A stretch of DNA of 64,000 nucleotides from Prolixibacteraceae bacterium JC049 (lineage in GTDB: Bacteria > Bacteroidota > Bacteroidia > Bacteroidales > Prolixibacteraceae). This document shows positions 17,741-25,873 of this stretch, one piece after another (positions within the stretch are counted from its first letter, which is position 1; each line of letters opens with the position of its first letter). The notes below the pieces were generated by a model that saw nothing but the letters and a program-made list of their open reading frames with translations, was not told the origin of the DNA and did no database searches. The stretch is taken from positions 62,001 to 126,000 of the forward strand of contig SACZ01000008.1 in the NCBI GenBank assembly GCA_023369685.1. Direction: 5' to 3'. The translations under genes were made by a program, and so were the position numbers.

Positions 17741-18244
17741 ATGAGAAAGCTACATTTAACATCGATTTTTTTCGCTATAGCCGTATTATTGGCAAGTATT
17801 TTCGGAAATGAAGCAAAAGCTGCTGATTTAACTGGAAAAAGTAACACCTGGTTAGGTGAGTATAAAATTAGCGAAGCTACACAACCTATTGTAGTAAAAG
17901 GTAAAGAGTTAAAAACTTACCAATTGGAATATGCCAATGGAGAAGCTACCATTCTAGTGGCTGTAGATCCTCAGAAAAGATGTAAGAATTATATTGTAAG
18001 AAGCAAGCGATTTGAAGCTCAGTATACGTGTTCAAAAAAAGGACTAGGAGTGAAGAGCTTGGCTTATAAATATTCATCTATTGCTCCAGAGCAAAACGAT
18101 GCATTGTTAGATGGACAGCAATTTAAAGTTCAACAAAAGCTTACATTGACATCGAAAACGGAACAAGAAGCAGTTCAGTTAATTGCTTGTTACTTCCCTC
18201 GATTAATCAAACAACAATATAGACCATATATAGCGCAAAAATAA
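17741..18244 (+). CDS. Small secreted protein of unknown function
   Basis: 167 residues; family not recognised. A signal peptide covers residues 1-27 (ending NEAKA), so the mature protein of about 140 residues is periplasmic or outside. It is basic, with cysteines in RCKNY, YTCSKK and IACYFP. The 211-base upstream region is long for this window and holds a palindrome, suggesting regulated expression. It is a single-gene unit ended by a strong terminator. Not a lipoprotein: no lipobox cysteine. Confidence 0.7.
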   Translation: MRKLHLTSIFFAIAVLLASIFGNEAKAADLTGKSNTWLGEYKISEATQPIVVKGKELKTYQLEYANGEATILVAVDPQKRCKNYIVRSKRFEAQYTCSKKGLGVKSLAYKYSSIAPEQNDALLDGQQFKVQQKLTLTSKTEQEAVQLIACYFPRLIKQQYRPYIAQK

Positions 18245-18271
18245 CTGATTATTAGAACTATTCAGTAAACG

Positions 18272-18300
18272 AAGAGGCAGCCAAACGGCTGCCTCTTTTA
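18272..18300 (+). terminator. Bidirectional terminator between the small secreted gene and susD
   Basis: A perfect 11-bp stem (AAGAGGCAGCC 18272-18282, GGCTGCCTCTT 18287-18297) with loop AAAC and flanking T/A runs, between convergent genes. Confidence 0.9.
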
Positions 18301-18323
18301 GTTTTATATGTAGATTGATTGAT

Positions 18324-20018
18324 CTATTGTTTTGCCCACCAAAGTTTTGTTTCCTGGGTATCAGGACCTTGTTTGGCAACGGCAGCATTATAGTTTGCTC
18401 CATTTTTGTTTGATGCATCGTTTCCATAGCGCATACGCTGTGGGTATTTTCCATTGATATCACCTAAACCATAAATGATAATGTCGCTAACACCATTGGC
18501 TAGTTCGGCAGGGTAACCCATATCGCGAACAACTGCCCATGCTTCGAAACCATCTGTGTATAGAGCCAACCAGCGTTGAGTCGCAATTTTCTCTAATTTT
18601 TCATCGTTGGTTCCGGTTAGAGTAGCCATTGCTTGGTCTGCAATATATGTGTCAATATCTGCATCGCCAACTCCCCAAAGCTTCATTGCTTGGCGGATAC
18701 CTTCCTGATAAACTGTTTGAGCATCACCACTGGTAATTCCACGAACAATTGCTTCAGCTTTTAAGAAACTAGCTTCTGCCGATGACATGATTAATTCGGC
18801 TCTGATTGCTCCGTTATTCTTTTTATTAATAACAATGTCAGAAGGAGTTGAGAAGAACTCGTACTTAGTGTATGGCTTAATCTTTCCATTTAAACGAGTT
18901 GGTTGACCAACATAGAATACATTCTCAGGCATTGTTACGGTAACGTTGCCATCTCCATCTGTTTCTTTTGTGAATGTAGCCCCAGCTTCAGTCAAAGTAT
19001 TAAGAATAAACTCTACATGTTTATCAAAGTTTTCAACTTGATCACCGGTTGTTGGTTTTTCCATTTTGTATGTACCACCTTTTGCTGGCTTAGCATATTT
19101 CGATAGACGAGGATCATGGTTGTTTCTTAGGGCGTCGATAAATGTCTTACCCATTGTCCAATCTGATCCGCCACCGAATCCATGCCAGATATCTCCGTAT
19201 GCAGCACTTCCCCAAGTGGAAATTTCTTCATCTTTTTCCATCATTACGTTGTCTCCGTCTCCACTTAATAGAGGAGCTCCAAGTGCACTAGTAATTGCTG
19301 CCTGAGCAAAATCAGCACCTTGTGCGCCGTAAGCACGCATTGCAATACGTAGTTTTAATGTATTGGCCAAACGCTTCCATTTTTGTAGATCACCTCCACA
19401 GTATAGGTCGTTTTCACCTACGTCGGCCACATTCGAACCAGTTGCAGTGGCATCACCAATGGTAGCCATTGCTGCATCTAAATCAGCAATAATTCCTTTG
19501 TAAATAGTACTTTGGTCATCGAACTTTGGAAGAACAATATTAGGATCTGTGGCTTCAGTATAAGGTATCATACCAAATATGTCGGTGTACATCTGATAAT
19601 AGATTCCTTTGGTGATTTGAGCAATTGCATACATGTATTTATTTTCAAATTCACCACCAGTCATAGTCATTTTCATGAAATTGTCTAAGCCTCCAATATA
19701 GCCAGCCATCCAACCCCAAGAAGCATCGGTATAAGCGCTATGGTAAGAATATCCCAATTCATCTGACCACCAACTCTGATTGTGTCCGAAACATACGTGA
19801 CCAGAATAGCGATCGGTATGAATTAAGTGGGCTCTCCAGTATGGGAAACGGTTGGGAGCAAATAGGTTAAACTGTGGGCTGGTTAAAAAGTACTTCGCAC
19901 TTACCTCGTCAACAGTAAAAGCATCTGGCTTAGTGTTTATCTCATTGAAATCGTCGGTACAATTACTAAGCAGAAATACTGTCCCAACAATGATGAATAG
20001 TTTATATATGTTTTTCAT
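18324..20018 (-). CDS. SusD/RagB-family nutrient-binding lipoprotein
   Basis: 564 residues. Lipobox LLSNC gives a lipidated Cys20, followed by TDDFNEINTKPD, the usual N-terminus of the SusD-like_2 group. Helical segments with aromatic residues fill the rest, fitting the TPR-like SusD fold that sits as a lid over a SusC transporter. It starts 15 bases after the susC-like stop, so the two form the normal pair. The ligand (glycan or peptide) cannot be read from the sequence; the nearby S9 peptidase hints at peptides. Confidence 0.92.
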   Translation of the reverse strand: MKNIYKLFIIVGTVFLLSNCTDDFNEINTKPDAFTVDEVSAKYFLTSPQFNLFAPNRFPYWRAHLIHTDRYSGHVCFGHNQSWWSDELGYSYHSAYTDASWGWMAGYIGGLDNFMKMTMTGGEFENKYMYAIAQITKGIYYQMYTDIFGMIPYTEATDPNIVLPKFDDQSTIYKGIIADLDAAMATIGDATATGSNVADVGENDLYCGGDLQKWKRLANTLKLRIAMRAYGAQGADFAQAAITSALGAPLLSGDGDNVMMEKDEEISTWGSAAYGDIWHGFGGGSDWTMGKTFIDALRNNHDPRLSKYAKPAKGGTYKMEKPTTGDQVENFDKHVEFILNTLTEAGATFTKETDGDGNVTVTMPENVFYVGQPTRLNGKIKPYTKYEFFSTPSDIVINKKNNGAIRAELIMSSAEASFLKAEAIVRGITSGDAQTVYQEGIRQAMKLWGVGDADIDTYIADQAMATLTGTNDEKLEKIATQRWLALYTDGFEAWAVVRDMGYPAELANGVSDIIIYGLGDINGKYPQRMRYGNDASNKNGANYNAAVAKQGPDTQETKLWWAKQ

Positions 20019-20033
20019 ATTTTGTGCCTCCTA

Positions 20034-23000
20034 TTAAAATTTGATACTTACGTTAACTCCAATACTTCTAGCAGTAGGCATATTGTACGATAGGATACCT
20101 TGTCCATTGTTGCCTGTACCCAAGCTAGCTTCAGGATCTACATGATCGATATCTTTATATAAGAAGAATAAGTTTCGACCTACAAGACCAACAGATGCCG
20201 ACTTGATGAAAGTTTTACGTAAAATTGAGTGAGGAAGTTTATACGCAAGAACCAATTCTCTTAAACGTACATTAGTTTGGTCGAAGATGTACTCAGAAGC
20301 AATTCCCGAAACTGACGACCAGTAATCCTGTGCACTAATTTTAGTTGTGTTTTTAGTGTAAGATCCATCTTCTTGCTTAACAACACCATCTACTATAACA
20401 CCATCTTCGCGGTACTTAAGTGATTCTTTAGATACACCATTACCTGTTAAAATTGCATTGGTTTGCGAGTACAATTTTCCTCCGTAGCGTACGTCAATTA
20501 AGAAACGAAGAGATAGGTTCTTGTATGTGAAAGTGTTTGATAAACCTGCAGTCCAGTCTGGTTGAGAATTACCAAGATATACTTTGTCTGTTGAAGCTTG
20601 TGGACGACCATTGGCATCAACAACAATCTGACCTGCATCGTTACGTCTCCATGTGGTACCATATAAATCTCCATAACCTCCACCAACAGTAGCTTGTAGG
20701 TTTAGATTACCAGAGTTGGTGCCATTTAAGATGTGGCTATCTAACTCTTCTGTTAATTCTACTAATTTGTTTTTGTTTTTAGAGAAATTAGCAGAAACTT
20801 CCCAGCTAAAGTCAGGTGTTTTAATTGGAATACCTCCAACCAAAAGCTCAATACCTTTATTGGTCATCTCACCAATATTTTCACGGAACTTAGAATAACC
20901 AGTAGATGATGGAACAGGTACATCGTAAATCTGATCGGTAGTTTTAATGTTGTACCAAGAGAAATCGAAGAACATGCGGTTTTGCAGCAAACTACCTTCT
21001 AGTCCCATTTCGATTGATTCGATATTTTCAGGCTTTAAGTTTTCGTTGAATTTAACCCCCGGACGAGAAAGCTGAGTTTGTCCTAGGTAACCATCGTCGG
21101 CTAAATTGTAGTATGAGTAAATTTGGTATGCACCTGTATCGTTACCTACATTGGCCCAACTTGATCTGAATTTCAATAGATTGAAAGTATTAGCATCAGG
21201 ATCAATAATCTGGTTCAATAGTACAGATCCGGTAACAGATGGATAGAAGTAAGAGCGATTATCTTCAGGTAGTGTAGAAGACCAGTCATTACGTCCAGTG
21301 ATATCTAAATAAATGAAATCTTTGTAAGAAAGAGATGCTTGAGCATATAACGAGTTTACCTCTTTTGTTCTGGTAGGAGTATATCCAGGTCGTTGAATTA
21401 CTGTGTTAGCAACAGTTGCTCTGGTTGGAATCTTGAAATCCTCTCCAAAGATATTCATCGATTCGTAAGTGCGGTATGAATGGTTACCACCTGCCTGAAT
21501 AGCTAAACGGAAATCTTCATTTAGCTCTTTGTCAAACATCAAAAGGAAATCGGCATTGGTTTCAGCTGTTTGATTGTTTGAGAAGTTCAGTCTACCTGAT
21601 TTATAAAAGTGGTGTCCTGGTTGTGTAACACTTTCTGCTTTAACTCTTGTTACATCGGTACCAACGCGAGCAAAAGCAGATAGCCAAGGAGTGATTTGAT
21701 AAGTTAATTTAGCAAATCCTAAGAAACGACGTCTAATATTGAAGTTCTTATCGTGGTATAATTGCCAGTAAGGGTTATTCCCCAGAGTGTTAAATGAGAT
21801 AGAGTTAAGAGACTCTGCTGGTTTTTGGTAAGTTCTCAAATCATCAATCGCAACGTTTCTAGGCATAGTTAAGATAGAAGCCAAAATACCTTCAGAACCT
21901 TGGTTTACTACATTGTTCACTTCCTGCCAGAAATAAGTTGCTTTTGCATCTAACTTTAGCTTGTCGTTAAGATCGACAATACTACGAAGATTGAAGTTGT
22001 GGCTCTTAAGATCTGAATTAGGAATCATTGATTCTGTTTTGTTATTAGTGTAAGAAAAACGAACAGAATAGTTGTCTCCAGCTCCATCAAAAGCAACAGA
22101 GTTTACATACTTTGCTCCAGTGTCGAAGAAGTTTTTAAAGTTGTCAGGACGAGCGCTGTATGCTTTGTTTTCGCCAGTGAAATACAATTGCTGACTTCCA
22201 TCTAGTTTTTGTCCCCAAGAACCAGATGCATTTTTTAAATCGTTAAGGTTTCCTGGTACATTTCCGTCACTTCCTTGTCCATATTCGTTTTGATATTCAG
22301 GAAGCACCATTGGGTTATCGAAAGTAATGTTTGAATTAAAGCTTACTCCAAAACCTTTTCCTTTGCGACCAGTTTTAGTTGTAACCAGTAAAACACCATT
22401 ACCTGCTCTTGATCCATAAAGGGCAGCAGCATTAGGTCCTTTCAATACCGAAATAGACTCAATGTCATCTGGGTTAATGTCAGTAATACCTCCACCACTA
22501 ATTGTACTACTATAAACACTACCACCACTGTTTGAACCAGAATCGTCAATAGGCACACCATCCACAACAATAAGTGGCTGGTTGTTACCAGTAATTGAGT
22601 TGTTTCCGCGAATAATAACACGAGAACCACCTCCAGGTCCACCCGAACCTTGTGTAATTACTACACCGGCAACTTTTCCTGCTAAAGAGTTGGCAGGGTT
22701 GTGGTCTTTTACAACTGAGATGTTCTCGCTACTAACTTCGGTAACCGCATATCCCAGAGATTTCTTCTCTTTGGTGATACCTAGGGCAGTAACAACAACT
22801 TCTTCTAGACCAATTTGTGATTTTTCTAATTGAACATTGATTTCAGAGCGACCTTCTATTTTTTGTTCTACGGTTTGCATCCCTAAGAATGAAAAAACGA
22901 TAGTTGCATCTGATTGTACAGAAAGGGTGTATTTTCCATCAATGTCTGTAGAGGTACCATTGGTAGTTCCTTTTTCGGTAATGGCAACACCGGGAATACC

Positions 23001-23102
23001 AATTCCTTCAGGATCAGTGACTGTTCCTGTAATGCTTTGTTGTGCGTATGCACTACCAAGTAGAGCAAATAGCCCTACAAGAATGAAATAGATCTTTCTC
23101 AT
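20034..23102 (-). CDS. SusC/RagA-family TonB-linked outer-membrane transporter
   Basis: 1022 residues. Signal peptide 1-20 (ending SAYAQ), then a carboxypeptidase-regulatory-like domain (SITGTVTDPEGIGIPGVAI... residues 23-100), the SusC signature EEVVVTALGITKEKKSLGYAV, a plug domain with PLIVVDGVPIDD and SVLKGPNAAALYGSRAGNGVLLVTTK, and a 22-strand barrel ending in a C-terminal Phe. It imports large ligands using TonB energy together with the SusD-like lipoprotein 15 bases downstream. A TonB gene lies at 31923. A 410-base AT-rich gap precedes the gene. Confidence 0.96.
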   Translation of the reverse strand: MRKIYFILVGLFALLGSAYAQQSITGTVTDPEGIGIPGVAITEKGTTNGTSTDIDGKYTLSVQSDATIVFSFLGMQTVEQKIEGRSEINVQLEKSQIGLEEVVVTALGITKEKKSLGYAVTEVSSENISVVKDHNPANSLAGKVAGVVITQGSGGPGGGSRVIIRGNNSITGNNQPLIVVDGVPIDDSGSNSGGSVYSSTISGGGITDINPDDIESISVLKGPNAAALYGSRAGNGVLLVTTKTGRKGKGFGVSFNSNITFDNPMVLPEYQNEYGQGSDGNVPGNLNDLKNASGSWGQKLDGSQQLYFTGENKAYSARPDNFKNFFDTGAKYVNSVAFDGAGDNYSVRFSYTNNKTESMIPNSDLKSHNFNLRSIVDLNDKLKLDAKATYFWQEVNNVVNQGSEGILASILTMPRNVAIDDLRTYQKPAESLNSISFNTLGNNPYWQLYHDKNFNIRRRFLGFAKLTYQITPWLSAFARVGTDVTRVKAESVTQPGHHFYKSGRLNFSNNQTAETNADFLLMFDKELNEDFRLAIQAGGNHSYRTYESMNIFGEDFKIPTRATVANTVIQRPGYTPTRTKEVNSLYAQASLSYKDFIYLDITGRNDWSSTLPEDNRSYFYPSVTGSVLLNQIIDPDANTFNLLKFRSSWANVGNDTGAYQIYSYYNLADDGYLGQTQLSRPGVKFNENLKPENIESIEMGLEGSLLQNRMFFDFSWYNIKTTDQIYDVPVPSSTGYSKFRENIGEMTNKGIELLVGGIPIKTPDFSWEVSANFSKNKNKLVELTEELDSHILNGTNSGNLNLQATVGGGYGDLYGTTWRRNDAGQIVVDANGRPQASTDKVYLGNSQPDWTAGLSNTFTYKNLSLRFLIDVRYGGKLYSQTNAILTGNGVSKESLKYREDGVIVDGVVKQEDGSYTKNTTKISAQDYWSSVSGIASEYIFDQTNVRLRELVLAYKLPHSILRKTFIKSASVGLVGRNLFFLYKDIDHVDPEASLGTGNNGQGILSYNMPTARSIGVNVSIKF

Positions 23103-23512
23103 AGAATTAAGATTAATTATTTAATAAATAATATTTGTGGTGTCTGATAGAGTCTGTGTAAATATGTAATAGGCGTTATAGGAATTAAGTTTGCCTATTG
23201 GGGGAGATTTGGAATGGAAATCACTTCGTTTTTGGATGTTGTTTTCTTTATGATAATAAGAAAAGCAATATAAGTTTGCTTTAGATTGAATTATTGATTG
23301 TATAGGTTTCATAGTAAGGCAATTTTAGGTCATTAAATAACACTCTTACCTCTAAAAAAGTTCAATCTGTCGTTGACTAATCCGTTTTAGATGTGCGTGT
23401 TGATAATATTCCTAAAATATAGGCAGTAAATATTATGTTGAAAAATATTTAAATATGTTGTGAAATATGCATATGTAGATATTAGCAACAAATACCCACA
23501 TATGCATAAGAA
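23103..23512. other. AT-rich intergenic region upstream of susC
   Basis: 410 bases with no convincing coding frame. It probably holds the susC promoter, but I find no clean TAnnTTTGY on the minus strand, so an alternative sigma factor or activator is possible. The half nearer the CotH gene carries an 11-bp inverted repeat described separately. Confidence 0.5.
23466..23508 (-). terminator. Inverted repeat just downstream of the CotH-family gene
   Basis: TATGCATATGT (23466-23476) and ACATATGCATA (23498-23508) form a perfect 11-bp stem with a 21-base loop, 5 bases past the stop at 23513. There is no strong T-run on the minus strand, so it may be a weak terminator, an mRNA end-protecting hairpin or an operator for susC. 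Confidence 0.4.
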
Positions 23513-25705
23513 TTATTTCTGAATTATTACTTTATGGATTTCAAAAGTATTGTTTTCGAATAGTACTCTCATTAGGTAGAATCCAGGTTTTAGATGAGAG
23601 ATGTTAAAGGAGTTGTTTGAGGAGATAATAGAATGCTTTCTTAATGCAATCTGACCAGATTGATTATATAATATAAATTCTTTTATAGGGACTTCGGAAT
23701 GAAATCTTAAGTGTTGTATAACAGGATTTGATACCAACTTTACAACTTGACGAGTAATGTTTGATTCTGTTGAGGTGTTACAGTCATCAGTTCCTATCAT
23801 ATTTCTGTCCAACCATGAAAGGCGAAGTTGTATCCAATCTCTTAGTCGATTTACTTCTTCATCGTACGTGGAAGCCGGAGATTCAATCTCAGGAGCTCCT
23901 GTGCGTGTTCCAAGTATTGTCCATCGGTTAAAATGGGCAATCTGTGGCGTTTTTACCAAGTTGTATATGGAATCGATTTTAAACGAAATACGCTCGTCTG
24001 AGAAAACCGATTTTCGCAATGCTTTGTATCTACAGTGGACTCTGTTAGCAAATACAGGATCTTCCAGTAATCGAACATACCAGCCAGGGCAAGCAGTTTT
24101 GTAGCAGTCGTTAATCTTATAAGCCCAGCCAGAACCATCGGTGTTTCTGAAAATGTGGCAATCTTTAATATTTTTCCATGCCCAGTCGAAATCCCAAACG
24201 GGACCAGCTTTAATTTTGCCTCCGTCGCTATCTTTATCTTTGTGGAAATACCTACTTTTTTTGAAGCCATCAACATTACGAGCCAATTCATTCAGTAGGA
24301 AATAATCGATGAAAGATTTTAGGTCGATATAAGATTCGTATTTATATTGAAAGTCGTTGTCATGGAGTGCTTTCTGAAACTTATCAACATGTGTTGAAAT
24401 GTAGCTTTTCTGTTGCTGGGCTATGTCGTCATGATCGGGATAATGAAACACGAATTTTGTGGTGTAATCGGGATGATCAATGGGACTATATTTCGATACC
24501 CAACCATCGTAACCTTTGTGGTAATCGACCTTGAAAATATATCCTCCTGTTAAATCGTCTCCTTCAATTTCGTCTTCTTTTAATTTGTTAACGTTAACAC
24601 GATTTTTGTCTCGTTTCACTTTCTCGCAAAGCAGATATATGCCCTCGTATTTATCATTCAAAACCACATCGCAGAGCCTGCTGCGTACAGAATAATTGCC
24701 CATTTCCCGAAAAAGGTCGAATGAAAGCATGTTTCGCATTAGGGTTTTATCGTTGTAGTGAGAGAGTAGAATCCAGTCGTTTTCTTTGGGCATACCTAAA
24801 ATTTCGACATCATTATTATCTCCATTTTCATCTTGGGTTTCGAAAAGGTAAGGCCGCTGTGGGTAGTTAAATGAGGAAGAACCGCGTCGTTCTATGCCAA
24901 TTCTACCGTCGTATATATTAGGAGTATCCGTTACTTTATTAACACTATTCGATGAATTGTGAATAAACTTCAAGTCAGCTGGAATCTTAGGTTCATCAAC
25001 AATTGTTTGACCATTGGTATTGATGACAAGCAAAGGTAATTTCGAGCCGCTGAATTGAAAAGGAGCTTTGAACCAGTTGGGCGTTGCTTTAAAGAAACTT
25101 TTGTTACTATTAATTCCAACAGAAAAGAAGCTGTTGCTACTCATATCGGAAGATGAAGAAGAAGTGTTGTGTACCTGAATAGCCAAAACATTTTTTCCTT
25201 GAAGCAAAATAGATTGCAGTTGTTCTACTTTTATATGAAACTCTTCCGGTTTTTGTTTTTTATACATTCTGGCCTCGTGGCTGGTTGTAGACACTGTTGT
25301 AATTGCAGGGAAAGCATCTTTCAAGCCTGCAGAGCGTGCTACTTCTGTTCCGTTTAAATAAGCCACAAAAGCATCATCGTAATCCATGTGAAGCAATGCT
25401 TCTGTAATAGCATCTTTTTCTTTTATCTCGAATTCTCTTCGAAGGAAAATTGCTGTACAAGGAGCAATGGTGGTTGAGTCATCGTTGTCGCCATAACCTA
25501 TTCCTCCTTTTCCTTTTTTCCAGGCATTAGCGTCAAAGTCGAGTAATCTCCAATTAGAATCGGGAGTTCCGTCGTTGGACGAGAAATAGTGAAATATGGT
25601 ATCGCTGTAGAAAACAGTTTCCCAGTGGTGGGTAGTTTGACCTATAGCAAGGTGATGGCCGATTAGTAATATAATCGAAATGCAAAAAATGTTTAGTCTC
25701 TTCAT
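23513..25705 (-). CDS. Secreted CotH kinase-family protein with type IX secretion-type C-terminal tail
   Basis: 730 residues. Signal peptide 1-22 (ending AIGQ). Residues 25-200 look like a beta-rich domain (IFLRREFEI, LLHMDYDDAFVAYLNG, GKNVLAIQVHN). The CotH kinase-like domain follows at about 260-560 with GRIGIERRGSSS, WILLSHYNDKTLMRN, YEGIYLLCEKVKRDKNRVNV and GPVWDFDWAWKN. The last 75 residues (VKLVSNPV to EIHKVIIQK) resemble the sorting tail of type IX secretion. Spore CotH proteins are atypical kinases; function outside a Bacteroidota cell is unknown. It lies between the S9 peptidase and SusCD. Confidence 0.85.
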   Translation of the reverse strand: MKRLNIFCISIILLIGHHLAIGQTTHHWETVFYSDTIFHYFSSNDGTPDSNWRLLDFDANAWKKGKGGIGYGDNDDSTTIAPCTAIFLRREFEIKEKDAITEALLHMDYDDAFVAYLNGTEVARSAGLKDAFPAITTVSTTSHEARMYKKQKPEEFHIKVEQLQSILLQGKNVLAIQVHNTSSSSSDMSSNSFFSVGINSNKSFFKATPNWFKAPFQFSGSKLPLLVINTNGQTIVDEPKIPADLKFIHNSSNSVNKVTDTPNIYDGRIGIERRGSSSFNYPQRPYLFETQDENGDNNDVEILGMPKENDWILLSHYNDKTLMRNMLSFDLFREMGNYSVRSRLCDVVLNDKYEGIYLLCEKVKRDKNRVNVNKLKEDEIEGDDLTGGYIFKVDYHKGYDGWVSKYSPIDHPDYTTKFVFHYPDHDDIAQQQKSYISTHVDKFQKALHDNDFQYKYESYIDLKSFIDYFLLNELARNVDGFKKSRYFHKDKDSDGGKIKAGPVWDFDWAWKNIKDCHIFRNTDGSGWAYKINDCYKTACPGWYVRLLEDPVFANRVHCRYKALRKSVFSDERISFKIDSIYNLVKTPQIAHFNRWTILGTRTGAPEIESPASTYDEEVNRLRDWIQLRLSWLDRNMIGTDDCNTSTESNITRQVVKLVSNPVIQHLRFHSEVPIKEFILYNQSGQIALRKHSIISSNNSFNISHLKPGFYLMRVLFENNTFEIHKVIIQK

Positions 25706-25802
25706 AAGTTTAGTTAGTTTATGAAGTACAGTGAGATAAGGTGGTTAACGAAAATAGTTATTTCGTTTTATAAAAGATAAATGATTGGAAGAAAAGGTGG
25801 CA

Positions 25803-25834
25803 TAAAAAATCCCCTGCCGGTTGGGCAGAGGATT
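25803..25834 (-). terminator. Intrinsic terminator after the S9 peptidase gene
   Basis: Stem 25808-25818 with 25824-25834 (11 bp, one G-U pair), loop of 5, followed on the minus strand by a run of six T. It separates the peptidase from the CotH gene, so these are independent transcripts. Confidence 0.85.
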
Positions 25835-25873
25835 AGTTTTCGAAAAAATCTTAATTTATCATCTAAATGAAGG

